Source: Deltaproteobacteria bacterium
GTDB lineage: Bacteria > Myxococcota_A > Polyangia > DRWM01 > JAAZOP01
DNA: 64,000 nucleotides
Reading direction: 5' to 3'
Assembly: GCA_016218815.1 (NCBI GenBank)
Contig: JACRCX010000051.1
Location: forward strand, 54,154-118,153
Below, piece after piece: positions 1-9,254 of this stretch (the first letter of the stretch is position 1; the number at the start of each line of letters is the position of its first letter). The notes below the pieces were generated by a model that was given only the letters and a program-made list of their open reading frames with translations, did not search any database and was not told the origin of the DNA. Position numbers and translations under genes: made by a program.

Positions 1-552
1 CATCGCCGCCCGCACCGCCCGCGCGTCCTCGGCCATCCGCGCCAGGACGTGCTCGGACAGCCACGCGTTCTCGTACCCCGCCAGCGCCAGCGCATCCACC
101 GTCTCCACCCGCTCCGCCAGCCGCTCGTACGCCCGTCCCCCCCCCGTCCGCATCCCGTCCTCCGCGACGCAGACCGCTTCCTCCGACGGCAGGTCGAGCC
201 GCTCGTCGAACTCGATGCTCAACAGCTCCACCACCGCCGGCGCCTCGCGCGCCACCCGCTCGATCGTCCCGAGCTTCACCAGCAGGCCCGCGATCCGCCC
301 GCGCGCCCGTGCCAACGTTTCCTCCGACACCTCGTACGCCCGGTATCCGCCCGTCTCCTCCCACATCGCCTCGACCTCCCCCCAGACCGCGTCCGCCTCC
401 TCGCCGAGTCCCGTGGTCGTCGTCCCCTCGACTCCGCTCGGGGCAAGCGTCGTCGTCGTCGAGCCGCCGTCGGGCTCGACCGGTGCCGGCGGACATCCCA
501 CGGCCGCCACCGCGAGCCCCAGGACCATCACGCAGAGAACGGTTCGGTCCAC
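1..552 (-). CDS. Lipoprotein, C-terminus off window (partial)
   Basis: The reading frame starts at a GTG at 552, with GGGAGGAG seven bases upstream, and runs off the left edge, leaving 184 visible codons. The N-terminus (MDRTVLCVMVLGLAVAAVGC) is a short hydrophobic segment ending in a lipobox-like Cys, followed by a Pro/Thr/Gly-rich linker. The rest is a predominantly helical, charged domain rich in Glu, Arg and Ala. I recognise no family. It probably sits in the periplasm anchored by lipid. It is transcribed away from the RlmN-like gene. An internal ATG at 528 would also keep most of the signal sequence. Confidence 0.6.
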   Translation of the reverse strand, partial: MDRTVLCVMVLGLAVAAVGCPPAPVEPDGGSTTTTLAPSGVEGTTTTGLGEEADAVWGEVEAMWEETGGYRAYEVSEETLARARGRIAGLLVKLGTIERVAREAPAVVELLSIEFDERLDLPSEEAVCVAEDGMRTGGGRAYERLAERVETVDALALAGYENAWLSEHVLARMAEDARAVRAAM

Positions 553-660
553 CGCCGCACTCCTCCCGAGTCCGCGAGTCTGCCCGCTTTCGCCCAAGGC
601 GTCAAAGCGGCTATCCTCCACCGCGTGCTGCGCGACGGTGGCCGCGCGCCGGAAGAAGAA

Positions 661-690
661 ACCACCGATGGACACCGATGGACACCGATG
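661..690. repeat. GACACCGATG tandem repeat
   Basis: Three tandem copies of a ten-base unit (CCGATGGACA phase). The same sequence recurs in inverted orientation at 44639-44676. It lies just upstream of the RlmN-like gene and is read through by its open frame, but it is probably noncoding. Confidence 0.75.
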
Positions 691-734
691 ACGGGGGAAC
701 GGGGCGAAGCTCGGAGGGCCTCGACCCCCGCTCG

Positions 735-1745
735 ATGACCCCCGCGGTCCTGGAGCGGGAGGTGGCGCGGCTGGGCGGGCGGGCGGAGCACGCGGCCAGG
801 CTCCTGGCCCACGTCGTGAAGCTCGGACGGGTCGTGCCGGACGGCCTGGCGCGCATGCCGCGGCGGGTCGTGGACGCCGTGGCCTGGCCGCTGCCGCGGT
901 TGCGTCTGGTCGAGAAGCGGGTGTCGAGCGTCTACCCGTTCCACAAGCTGGCCTACGAGACCCACGACGGCCGGATCTTGGAAAGCGTGCTCATCCCGGT
1001 CACGCAGGGACGGTTCTCGGTCTGCGTCTCCTCGCAAGTCGGCTGCCGCCGCGGGTGTCTCGTCTGCGCCACCGCCCGGATGCCGCATCCGCGCGACCTG
1101 GCGGCCTGGGAGATCGTCGACCAGATCGTGCAGGGCGTGGCGCAGGCGCCGGGTCCCGTACGAGCCGTCGTCTTCCTCGGCATGGGCGAACCCCTGGACA
1201 ACTACGACGAGGTCATGGCGGCGGCGGAGATCGCCAGCCACCCCGCCGTCGGCGCGGCGCAGGCCAAGGCCATCACCGTCGGCACCGTCGGCATCGTGCC
1301 CGCGATGCGCCGCTTCGCCGAGGAGCGGCGACGGTTCCGCCTCGCCGTGAGCCTGGGCTCGGCCGATCCCGAGCGGCGCGCCCACCTCATGCCGGTGGCA
1401 CGGCGATGGCCGCTGGCCGAGCTGGCCGAGGCCGTGCGCGCGGTGCACGGGGCGCAGGGCGAGCGGCAGATGATCGCGATGACGATGCTGGGCGGCTACA
1501 ACACGGGAGTCGATGAGGCCGAGGCCCTGGCGCGGTGGCTGCCGGACGTGCCGTACCGCCTGAGCCTGATCGACGTCGCCCCCGGTCCGCACCACCCGTT
1601 CCGCCCGCCGACCAAGGCCGAGTCCGACGTCTTCATCGAAGCCTTCCGCCGCGTCGGCATGCCGTTCACGCGACGCCTCTCCGGCGGTGCGGACATCGAC
1701 GCCGCCTGCGGCATGCTGGCGGGGAAGCTCGCCGGCGCGGACTAG
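735..1745 (+). CDS. RlmN-family radical SAM 23S rRNA/tRNA methyltransferase-like protein
   Basis: This is a 336-residue radical SAM protein of the RlmN/Cfr family, which methylates C2 of an adenine in 23S rRNA (and tRNA) using SAM. The family signatures are visible: CVSSQVGCRRGCLVC carries the extra Cys ahead of the CxxxCxxC cluster motif, GMGEPLDNYD matches the GMGEPL motif, and ADIDAACG near the C-terminus holds the methyl-carrying Cys. It departs from canonical RlmN at the cluster (LVCAT instead of the usual FCST) and at SLGSADP instead of SLHAP. It may therefore be a divergent paralogue rather than the housekeeping enzyme. The frame stays open upstream through a repeat; the ATG at 735 is the first one that makes family sense, but its ribosome binding site is weak. 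Confidence 0.8.
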   Translation: MTPAVLEREVARLGGRAEHAARLLAHVVKLGRVVPDGLARMPRRVVDAVAWPLPRLRLVEKRVSSVYPFHKLAYETHDGRILESVLIPVTQGRFSVCVSSQVGCRRGCLVCATARMPHPRDLAAWEIVDQIVQGVAQAPGPVRAVVFLGMGEPLDNYDEVMAAAEIASHPAVGAAQAKAITVGTVGIVPAMRRFAEERRRFRLAVSLGSADPERRAHLMPVARRWPLAELAEAVRAVHGAQGERQMIAMTMLGGYNTGVDEAEALARWLPDVPYRLSLIDVAPGPHHPFRPPTKAESDVFIEAFRRVGMPFTRRLSGGADIDAACGMLAGKLAGAD

Positions 1746-2230
1746 CTGCTTGGTCGAGAACCCCGTCCGCGTCCCACGTGATCAGGAGTCCGCACCTCGC
1801 GCAGTCTACGTCACCGCGCGCCCGACGCGCCGCCTTGATGGTGGGGTCTTCCTCGGGGCCGGAGTCATCCCGGTCGTCGTAGGCCACGAATCCCTCCGCT
1901 GCGGAGGAAACGTACCAGCGCAAGTCGGTCTCATCAAGCGTTCGGACCGTGCCGGCCGCACGTGCGATGCCGCGATCGGGCGGCACCGGCGTCGATCGCG
2001 GCGAGCATCGTCCCAGCCGTCGACCGGCGGGCGACTCGGCGGATGCGACGGCGTCACGCGCCGGCGCCCTGACCCCGGTAACGGCTCGAACAAGTTGAGG
2101 CGATCTTCCAATCCATCGAGGACCCGAGACCGGAGGGCGGGCGAGCCCTGGTGTTCTAACCGATCGCGCTGTCGTTGACTTCGTGGACCTGCCAAGTATG
2201 CTGCCGTTGAGGCGGTTCCGAGAGGGTGTG
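1746..2230. other. Gap with possible decayed coding fragments
   Basis: No convincing gene. On the minus strand an ORF from 1986 down to 1666 reads protein-like for about 80 residues (DETDLRWYVSSAAEGF, then RCGLLITWDADG) but then runs into the 3' end of the RlmN-like gene as an Arg-rich tail. On the plus strand about 24 codons ending at the TAA at 2157-2159 (LEQVEAIFQSIEDPRPEGG) look like the orphan C-terminus of a lost gene, with a TAA directly in front of them. Confidence 0.35.
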
Positions 2231-2872
2231 ATGGGTCTAACGTCGTCGAGGTCGCTCGCGCTCGCCGTCGCGCTGCTCGGCTGCTGGACCAGTCATTCTG
2301 GCTGGATGGAGCCGGATGAGGGTGGTTTGTCCGCCGACGGCCGGCCCGACATCGCCGGCGACGCGGTGACGAGCGACCTGGGGCGCGAGGACGACGGCGC
2401 CCTGCCCGACGGGGATCCGGACGCGGCCGATGCCGTAGAGGCGGGCCGCGAATCGGGAGCGGACGACACCGGCGCGGGGAGTTGCAGCCCCGCGTTGGAA
2501 GTGACGCTGCGGGCGGAGGACGACTGCACCGACTACGAGATCCCCGGCGACGCGCCGACCACCACGATCGGGTGCGTCGGCGAGACCGGCTTCCTGGTGG
2601 TCGTGCACCGACCGGACCCCGCGCCGTGCTGCATCCTGACGAGCGCCGCGGCCGAAGCCGTCTGCACGGCGGGCTTCGAGGCCCCAAGCGTGCCCTGCAT
2701 CTGCGCGAATCCGGCCGAAGCTGGCTGCAGCCGCACGACGGGCGATCCGCCGGCCAGCGGGCGCTACTACACAAGCCCGACCTCGACGATCACGTACGTC
2801 CTGCGCCTCGACGGGTGGGACGGCTCCCCGGTGCGGCTCCGGATCTGCCCCTACCGTGCGGCCTGGTGCTGA
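2231..2872 (+). CDS. Cysteine-containing lipoprotein, unknown function
   Basis: A 213-residue predicted lipoprotein. The ATG at 2231 is preceded by GAGAGGG and gives a signal sequence ending in ALLGC. A long acidic, low-complexity linker (Asp/Gly/Ala-rich, to about residue 80) leads to a compact C-terminal domain with about ten cysteines, probably disulphide-bonded (SCSPALE, CTDYEIP, PCCIL, PCICANP, RICPY). Lipobox, acidic linker, then a Cys-rich domain is a common design for surface lipoproteins in myxobacteria. No family recognised. The next gene downstream is convergent. Confidence 0.65.
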   Translation: MGLTSSRSLALAVALLGCWTSHSGWMEPDEGGLSADGRPDIAGDAVTSDLGREDDGALPDGDPDAADAVEAGRESGADDTGAGSCSPALEVTLRAEDDCTDYEIPGDAPTTTIGCVGETGFLVVVHRPDPAPCCILTSAAAEAVCTAGFEAPSVPCICANPAEAGCSRTTGDPPASGRYYTSPTSTITYVLRLDGWDGSPVRLRICPYRAAWC

Positions 2873-3148
2873 GTCGTCGCGCGGCCCTCCCCGAACGGAT
2901 GCCTTCGAGTACCACAAGTAGGCGCGCCGCGCCGTCGGCTCGGAAGGCCCCGATGAGTTCCACCTCCGTCGAAGGGCTCCCAGCCAACGTCGCTTGCACC
3001 GCCTTCTCTCCCGAGTTCCGCATCCTGCCGTGTACGAAGTCCGCGATCCTGCGGCTCGCCATCATCCGCGGCTCGACGCGCCGGAGGCCACACCGGCTTC
3101 GGAGGGACACGGTGATGCCGCGGGGGCGCTGCGCGCGGTCGCGTCGAG

Positions 3149-4762
3149 TCACCGGCGATTGGAAGAACAGTAGGCATCGTCGAGCTTGCAGGCGAGTGCC
3201 CTGTAGTACGCCGCATCCTCGCTGTCGACGGCGCCCTGGGGCCCTTCGAGAACGTCTGCGATGAAGGCGCAGGCTGATGCGACATCGTGTTCGCACATTT
3301 CGCGGGCCGTCATCGGAAGAGCCTGTTCCACCTCCTCCTGCCTTGGCGCCGCGTCCTCCTCGCTTCGAGGCGCTCGATCAAACAGCTCCAGAACTTCCTG
3401 GCACGCCGGCAAGTACTCCCCGTCGCAAACCCGGCGCGCGATCTCCTCGGCCTCGCTCGCGCGGTCGAGGCCCTCCAGGACCACGACCAACAGCGTGCAA
3501 CTCGACGGCTCGCCGCCGTCGCAGAGCCGGCGCGCGACCGGCTCGACCTCCCCCCGCCGGTCGCGCTCCGACAGCAAGCGATCGAAGTCGGTGCACACGA
3601 AGGGGTCGTATTCGTTCTCGCATTGCTGTCGAGCGAGATCGATCGCCTCGTCCTCGCGCCCGGTCGAGACCAGCAAGTCGAAAAAGTCGTCGCAGAGGTA
3701 GGATTGAGGCCCGAGGCAAGCGGCGCGCAGCAAAGGCTCGGCTTCAGCCGTCCGGTCCAGGGTGACCAATGCGGTCCCGAGCGCGCCGCAGGCGAGTTCG
3801 TCGCCGGAGTCGCAGCCTTCGCGCAACGCGCTCTCCGCTCGCTCTCGTCGCTCAGGATCGTCGGTCATCCCCAACCAGTCCTCGCACCCCGCCCACGCTC
3901 CGAGATCGCACGCTTCCGAGAGGACGGCCTCGGCACCTTCCCGGTCATCGTCACCGGCCAACGCCTGAGCCAGGTAGACGCAGGACCAGCCATCGCCCTC
4001 GTCGCACCGCTCCCGAAGGACCTCTCGGCTCCGCAGGTGCAGCCCGCTGACCGCCTCCATTCGCAAGAGGTTCCAGCAGTACACTCCGCCCAGGTTCGTG
4101 CACGACTTGGTGAAGGCGGCGGCCGCCGCCCCGAAGTCTCCGAGCCGGGCTGCCAGTTCAGCCAACGGCAGACAAGCCCACTCGCTATCGTCACATGCCC
4201 GTCGGAGGATCGACAGGGCCTCCTCCACCTCCCCGCGTAGCTCCAGAACCTCCACAAGCTGCAAGCAGAACTGCGAATCGCCGTCCTGGCAACCGTCACC
4301 CACCAGATCGACGGCGTCGCCACCCCGCCCCCGGGTCTGGAGTAGACCGAGCAGAGCACGGCACGCCCGACGAAGACCTCGCTCGCAGGCAGTGCGCAGG
4401 ATGGCCTCGGCGTCTTGATCGCGACCGGCGGCCGCAAGCAGCCGTCCGAGGCGTTCGCAGGCGCTGGCGTCTTCGGCGTCGCACGCGTTTCGCAGGGCAG
4501 CTTCGGCCTCGTCCGGGCAGGGCTGCATCTCGCCCGCATCGCAGGCGGCGCCAGCAGCACTTTCGCTGTCAGGCCCGACCGTCGCGGGCCTGTCGTGAAG
4601 CGACGCTACGGCGAGGGCGGCACCGGACGCCGGATCCACCGGGGCGCCCACGGCGACCGGCGATCCAGCGCACGCGCATGCCGCGAACGCCACCCAGAGC
4701 GCGGTGAAGGTCAAACTCCACGGGAGGCACCGAGCACCTCTCGTTCGGTATGCGTCTGCCAT
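3149..4762 (-). CDS. Lipoprotein with Cys-paired Sel1/TPR-like helical repeats
   Basis: A 537-residue protein starting at ATG 4762, with a basic N-terminus, a hydrophobic segment and a lipobox-like AACACAG near residue 30. From about residue 75 it consists of some dozen degenerate helical repeats of roughly 36 residues, of the form A-x-x-x-L-R-x-A-C-D-x-G-x-x-x-A-C-x-x-L. Each carries two Cys about eight residues apart, as in Sel1-like cysteine-rich repeats, where the pair forms a disulphide within one repeat. This predicts an extracytoplasmic alpha-solenoid for protein binding. It lies 245 bases downstream of another lipoprotein on the same strand. Confidence 0.7.
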   Translation of the reverse strand: MADAYRTRGARCLPWSLTFTALWVAFAACACAGSPVAVGAPVDPASGAALAVASLHDRPATVGPDSESAAGAACDAGEMQPCPDEAEAALRNACDAEDASACERLGRLLAAAGRDQDAEAILRTACERGLRRACRALLGLLQTRGRGGDAVDLVGDGCQDGDSQFCLQLVEVLELRGEVEEALSILRRACDDSEWACLPLAELAARLGDFGAAAAAFTKSCTNLGGVYCWNLLRMEAVSGLHLRSREVLRERCDEGDGWSCVYLAQALAGDDDREGAEAVLSEACDLGAWAGCEDWLGMTDDPERRERAESALREGCDSGDELACGALGTALVTLDRTAEAEPLLRAACLGPQSYLCDDFFDLLVSTGREDEAIDLARQQCENEYDPFVCTDFDRLLSERDRRGEVEPVARRLCDGGEPSSCTLLVVVLEGLDRASEAEEIARRVCDGEYLPACQEVLELFDRAPRSEEDAAPRQEEVEQALPMTAREMCEHDVASACAFIADVLEGPQGAVDSEDAAYYRALACKLDDAYCSSNRR

Positions 4763-5007
4763 TCCTCACCCCCGCCGGCAACTCCGAGATCCGCGAACCT
4801 GCGATCCCAAGATTGCCGCCGGCCGGGGCCTTCGTCAACCCGAGAGGGCGATCGGTTGGCGAGGTCTCCGAGGTCCAGCAGTAGCCCACCAGGCCAGCGC
4901 AGTCCCTCCGCCCGGCGTCGTGCCGCCGCGCCGCCGGCAGGGCCCAGGGCGCCTCGGGTGCTTGCCCGGGGAGGGACACGGCGCCCCGCGCAAGGGCGGC
5001 GCGGATG

Positions 5008-6726
5008 TCACGGTGGAGGGTCGACCAATGCCAGGAACGACAGGGTCCCGCAACGAAGCCGCTCGCCGATCGCGACCGGCCCGTCGGACGGCACCTGGGC
5101 GATCTCGAGCCATGCCCAGCGGGGCTCCCCGCCGGCTGCGAGACGGACGAGGTGTGAGTCGGCGCTGATTGCCGCACCGGCAGGTACCCCGGATCGCACG
5201 GCCGCGCCGATGCGAATGGCGTTGTGCAGGGCCGTCGGGTCCGCGACGAGATCCTGTCCCTCGCGTTCGAGGAGCATCGGCTGCGCCTCCCAGTCCCCCA
5301 CCCACCAGCCCAACGGAATCGGGGACCTGGCCGCGCGAGGCGCGCGGATGACCCCCCGCAGGACCAAGACAGCCGCCGGAGAGTCGTCGGCGCCGGCAAC
5401 GACAGCGGCAAGCCGGTGCTCGACGTCCCAGTACGGGACCCCATGGTCGAGGCACCCGTCGCCGAAGTACCGGGAGACGACGACGGCCTGAACGACCGAA
5501 CCGGTCGCGAGGGTCCCGGCCAAGCGCTCCCGATCGACCGAGCACCCGAATGCGGCCAGGTAGTCCGTGCGGGTGGAGTCCTGGGAACTCCGGCAAGCGA
5601 AGTCGGGTGCACCTCCGGCCGAGCCCAGCGGTTCGCCGCTGACCAGGTCGACGAGAAGCAGGAACCGATCCCCGGCGCCACCGGCTTCGTGGAGTTCGTC
5701 CTGAACGATCCGCATCGTGGCCGACACGGCGGAACTACCGAGGCATCGCCCGGCGTTCCCCGGCAGGTCAACCCGGGTGACCGACGCGAGCGCCGCGCAC
5801 GCCGGCATCGACTCCACCCGCGACCCGAGGGGCTCGATGCGCGCGAGAACGCCACGACGTACACGCGCCATCTCGGCCTTTGCCGCCAATTCCAGCGACC
5901 GGCGCAACATGTAGTACCGCAGCGACGTGCATTGGGGCAGTTCGGGAAGGGCGGGATCATCGTGGCACTCCGCATACTCCGGTGCGGCCTTCACCGCTTT
6001 CTCGACCTCGTCCATTCGCCGGCGAATGCTCGGCAACTCGTCGACGAGGACTGCGCGCCAGGCGTCCTCGAACAATGCCTCCAGCGCCGTCTGGCAGTCC
6101 CGGTAGTCGGCGGCTGTGGCAGCATGCTCGCGGACCAGGCCGGGAACGCCGGACACGCGCGAGAGCAACTCCGTCACATCGACCGCCGTGCAGTCGGCAT
6201 CCGCGCACAGATCCTGGTGCGGGATCGGTGAACCGGACGACGGATCTTCTTTCCCGATCACCCCCGCCCAGATTTCCTCCCACGGAAGGCCGGCCTCAAT
6301 GGCAACGGGCCAGCCCGAATGCCGTTGGAAGCGTTCGAGGGCCCACCTGCGGAGATCCTCACGCGCCAAGCGACGGAAGAGGTCCTCGTGGTCGAGCAAA
6401 GGGCGTGCACGAATGAGGTCACGGATCCTGGGCGAGTTCGTCAGGGCGCGCACGTCGTCCACCATGCTGTCCGCGCGCGCGGACTCGTCGGCCACGGTGC
6501 GTTCAGCGAGCGCCCGGGCCTCCTCGAACAGCGGCGCTCCCGGGACGGAGTCGGATGCTGCATCCGGAACGGGGGCGCTTGCGGCGCCGTCGCCGGGCCT
6601 GGCTGACCGATACGAGTCGGGCCCCGACGTCTCCGTGCCTGGGCGAACGCCGTTCCGGCAGCCGATGATGGTCAACAGCGTTGCTGTCGCGATGCAGACT
6701 CTGGGTGACGTCCCCCGCGTCCGCAT
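5008..6726 (-). CDS. Large lipoprotein, unknown function
   Basis: The ATG at 6726 gives a 572-residue protein beginning MRTRGTSPRVCIATATLLTI, followed by IGC, a good lipoprotein signal. A GTG seven codons upstream (6747) keeps the same frame. After an acidic low-complexity linker (to about residue 55) comes a long helical region (about 60-330) and then a more beta-rich C-terminal domain with motifs such as LLVDLVSG and VVVSRYFGDG. No domain family recognised. It may be co-transcribed with the Sel1-like lipoprotein downstream. Confidence 0.6.
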   Translation of the reverse strand: MRTRGTSPRVCIATATLLTIIGCRNGVRPGTETSGPDSYRSARPGDGAASAPVPDAASDSVPGAPLFEEARALAERTVADESARADSMVDDVRALTNSPRIRDLIRARPLLDHEDLFRRLAREDLRRWALERFQRHSGWPVAIEAGLPWEEIWAGVIGKEDPSSGSPIPHQDLCADADCTAVDVTELLSRVSGVPGLVREHAATAADYRDCQTALEALFEDAWRAVLVDELPSIRRRMDEVEKAVKAAPEYAECHDDPALPELPQCTSLRYYMLRRSLELAAKAEMARVRRGVLARIEPLGSRVESMPACAALASVTRVDLPGNAGRCLGSSAVSATMRIVQDELHEAGGAGDRFLLLVDLVSGEPLGSAGGAPDFACRSSQDSTRTDYLAAFGCSVDRERLAGTLATGSVVQAVVVSRYFGDGCLDHGVPYWDVEHRLAAVVAGADDSPAAVLVLRGVIRAPRAARSPIPLGWWVGDWEAQPMLLEREGQDLVADPTALHNAIRIGAAVRSGVPAGAAISADSHLVRLAAGGEPRWAWLEIAQVPSDGPVAIGERLRCGTLSFLALVDPPP

Positions 6727-6945
6727 TGGGCCGTGGCGATACCCCACGCGCCGACGTTGAACCTGGACGGCGTGAGCGTCAAGTCCGTCAAGAGTCGATC
6801 ACGCCGGCTTCCCCGAACCCCGGCAGCGCACGACGACGACCTCGACGTTCATCGGCATGACACCCGCCTCGACGCATCCCCGTCGCGACGCCGGTCAACG
6901 GGGTAAGCCGGGCAGGCGTACTCGTCCGCCGTATCGAACCGAGCG

Positions 6946-7326
6946 TCAGACCCGGCTGACCGAACCTCGACGCCGGTGCGCATGCACCGGATGCGGGTAG
7001 CACGTCCGGTACGCGGCGACGCATTCCTCCAGGCTCTCGAATACCGAGTCGCAGTCGTCGCCGACGCACCGGCAGTTGCAGCCCACGTTGGCGTAGTGCC
7101 GGCCCTCCCAGCGGAACGGCGGGTCACCGATCGCCGGGCAGCACGTCCCGGACGGGCACTTCGCATCCATCGGCCGGCAATCCGGGACGACCGCTTCGGG
7201 GCTTCCGAGGGCCTCCGCCAAGACTCCGCCGAGGTCGGAGGCGGCGTCGGCCGACGGGCCTCGTCCATCGGCCGCTTCCTCGTCGGGTCCGGTCAGCGCG
7301 ACGCCCGCGGTGCAGGCCAAGCCCAC
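6946..7326 (-). CDS. Small Cys-rich secreted protein or lipoprotein, start uncertain
   Basis: The frame encodes an acidic linker followed by a Cys-rich domain (CRPMDAKCPSGTCCP, then GCNCRCVGDDC and an ECVAAYRTC helix), which looks like a real disulphide-bonded domain. The only standard start in frame is the GTG at 7326, which leaves just MGLAC before the lipobox-like Cys. The open frame upstream does code for a basic then hydrophobic stretch (RRVRLGPVFTPIVVGLAC), as a lipoprotein signal should, but without ATG, GTG or TTG. The gene either uses a rare start codon or has lost its start. Confidence 0.45.
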   Translation of the reverse strand: MGLACTAGVALTGPDEEAADGRGPSADAASDLGGVLAEALGSPEAVVPDCRPMDAKCPSGTCCPAIGDPPFRWEGRHYANVGCNCRCVGDDCDSVFESLEECVAAYRTCYPHPVHAHRRRGSVSRV

Positions 7327-7403
7327 GACAATCGGAGTGAAGACCGGCCCAAGCCGGACTCGCCGGCTTGCCCGTCGCCTGGGTCCGAGCGCATCATCGT
7401 CCC

Positions 7404-8900
7404 GTGGTCAGGTCCCTCAGACCCCCGTGCCGCAGCATCGCGCCCGTAGCCGCCCTGTGCATCGCGGCCTGGTGCCGCGCCGCGAGCGCGAACTTCGCGC
7501 CGCAAGACTTCGGCGACCCGGCGGGTGAGCCCGCCGTCGCCGAGTGGGCGGCAGACGTGAGCGTCGAGCACGAATGGCTGCGCATCGACCTCCGGCCACT
7601 CGAAGACGAAGAGGACGCGCGGGTCGAGGTCCGCTACCGGGTGCGGGTGTCTCACGAAGTGCCCTTCGCAGAGATGGTCTTCGCGTCGCCCGGCGTGGAG
7701 AAGGGTGCCGTCACCTTGGATGGGCGCACCGTGGGATCCACGTCCGTCTGGAGGGTCTACGACACCTGGCGGTTGACCGGCGAGCCGATGCCGACCATCG
7801 ACGGCGGACAGCATCCGTTCCACGTCGGAGCGCGGTTCTCCGTCCCCAATCGAGAATCGGGCGGTTCCGGCTCCACGGGCGCGCTGCACTTCACCGCGCG
7901 CCTCACGGCCGGCGTCCACGAGTTGGCGGTCGAGTACCGGGTCTCTCCGATGGACTACCAGGGAGTCGGGTTCTTCCCGCAACAGGACGTCGTCTACCTG
8001 CTGTCTCCGGCACGGTCCTGGGCGGGATTCGGTCGTCTGGACGTCGTTGTCGAGTTGCCGGAGGACTGGGACGCAGTCTCCGTGCCGGCGCTGGCTCGAC
8101 GGGGTGATACGCTGGTCGGCGAGTTCGACGGGATACCTCGTGACGAGTTGCTCGTGGGCACCCGTCGACCCGCGCCGTGGTGGGCGTTCCTGGTCGCAGG
8201 ATTCCCGTGGTTCATCGCTGCCCTCGGACTTGGGTCCGGGTTCTGGGGCGGACTGCGCAGCGGGCGACAGCTGGCCATCGGACGCTTCGCTGCCCGCTGG
8301 GTCGTGGTGACGCTGCTTGCGGTTGCCGCGCCTCTTCTCGGTATCGCGACGTTCGCCGTGGCGCTGGGGGGAACCATGCTGGGTTCCTTCATCGCAACGC
8401 CGGGATGGATGGCGGTGTACGGCGGAGGAATGCTGTCACAAGGCGTCGTCGCGGTTCCGCTGGCCGTCGTCGCTTGTGCGCTGGTCGGCGGAACCCTGGG
8501 GTTCCTGCGGGGCAGACGTCTGGTGCGGTCGGGGCCGGCTGTCGCCGGCGACGAGGGGTCCGCTGCGGCCGAGTCGGATTCTCTCAAGTGGGCGGCGACC
8601 CTCGCTCTCCCCGGCGCGCTCCTCGGAAACCTCGTGCTCGTCAACCACTCGTCGTACGACGGGATGTTGTGGAGCGTCGCGGCTGCGCTGATCGGCGGAG
8701 GTGCCTTGGGAATCCTGCTTGGCCGGCTCGCTCGACGCTCAGACAACCCGCGGGGCAGGCTCGAGCGTTTCTTCTGGGCCCTTGGCGCAGGTGCGGGTGT
8801 GCTGCTCGGGCTGCCCCTGCTGGTGGCGCTGTTCGAAGGACGCGGACTGAACCCGAGCATCGGCCCGGCAGCAGCGGCGGTCTTGGCCGCCCTGGGATGA
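7404..8900 (+). CDS. Exported N-terminal domain plus multi-spanning membrane protein
   Basis: About 498 residues from a GTG at 7404. A signal peptide ends near CRAASA; then comes a beta-rich extracytoplasmic domain to about residue 255 (VEVRYRVRVSHEVPFAEMVF; LPEDWDAVSV). This is followed by at least six hydrophobic segments (WWAFLVAGFPWFIAALGLG; VVVTLLAVAAPLLGIATFAV; and further pairs to the end). The arrangement resembles sensor or integral membrane proteins with a periplasmic beta-sandwich, but I recognise no family. The frame ends at a TGA at 8898-8900 in the middle of the last predicted membrane helix; see the following entry. Confidence 0.6.
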   Translation: MVRSLRPPCRSIAPVAALCIAAWCRAASANFAPQDFGDPAGEPAVAEWAADVSVEHEWLRIDLRPLEDEEDARVEVRYRVRVSHEVPFAEMVFASPGVEKGAVTLDGRTVGSTSVWRVYDTWRLTGEPMPTIDGGQHPFHVGARFSVPNRESGGSGSTGALHFTARLTAGVHELAVEYRVSPMDYQGVGFFPQQDVVYLLSPARSWAGFGRLDVVVELPEDWDAVSVPALARRGDTLVGEFDGIPRDELLVGTRRPAPWWAFLVAGFPWFIAALGLGSGFWGGLRSGRQLAIGRFAARWVVVTLLAVAAPLLGIATFAVALGGTMLGSFIATPGWMAVYGGGMLSQGVVAVPLAVVACALVGGTLGFLRGRRLVRSGPAVAGDEGSAAAESDSLKWAATLALPGALLGNLVLVNHSSYDGMLWSVAAALIGGGALGILLGRLARRSDNPRGRLERFFWALGAGAGVLLGLPLLVALFEGRGLNPSIGPAAAAVLAALG

Positions 8901-8984
8901 ATGCTGGTGGCGGCGGCAATCGTCCTCGCGATTGCGGGCCGGCACCGTGGGTCGGACGGCCACGACGCCGGTGACGAGCGCTGA
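8901..8984 (+). other. In-frame continuation of the membrane protein after a TGA
   Basis: Directly after the TGA, and in the same frame, an ATG begins MLVAAAIVLAIAGRHRGSDG and ends at a TGA at 8982-8984. Joined to the last residues of the preceding gene it would complete one ordinary transmembrane helix and a short hydrophilic tail. A nonsense mutation, or a sequencing or assembly error at 8898-8900, is the simplest explanation. Confidence 0.5.
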
Positions 8985-9071
8985 CCTGCGACCACGCGCG
9001 CCTCGTGTGTCCCTCCGTAGCCGGGTTGGCTCACCGGCCTGCGCCCTGGGCGCCCATGAGTCGGCCACCGT

Positions 9072-9119
9072 GCCCCAGAACCGGGAGTCGCTCGAGTTGT
9101 CGCGGTCATCGCCCATCAC
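9072..9119 (-). pseudogene. Remnant of signal peptidase I (lepB) box E
   Basis: The minus strand encodes MGDDRDNSSDSRFWG, a near-exact match to the box E motif of type I signal peptidases (MGDNRDNSxDSRxWG), preceded by GSGLV as in that family. No other signal peptidase sequence is recognisable on either side: the flanking translation is Arg/Pro-rich and there is no catalytic Ser or Lys region. It looks like a short surviving piece of a lost gene. Confidence 0.55.
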
Positions 9120-9254
9120 GAGGCCAGAACCTCCCCGGCGTTGCCGACTCGGCATTCGACGGCAGGATCCCCGAGGACTCGACCGGTCCGCGAGCGGAGG
9201 ATGCGATCGGCAGCGGCTTGCGGCTCCGGCCCAGCCGTGCTGAACTCCCGGCGG

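Noticed and set aside
1666..1986. 106-codon minus-strand ORF as a gene
   Set aside because: Part reads protein-like, but it overlaps the RlmN-like 3' end by 80 bases and ends in an Arg-rich shadow. Kept only as a possible remnant.
8898..8900. TGA read as selenocysteine or tryptophan
   Set aside because: TGA is used as a normal stop by many genes here, no hairpin suited to selenocysteine insertion follows, and the position is in a hydrophobic helix.
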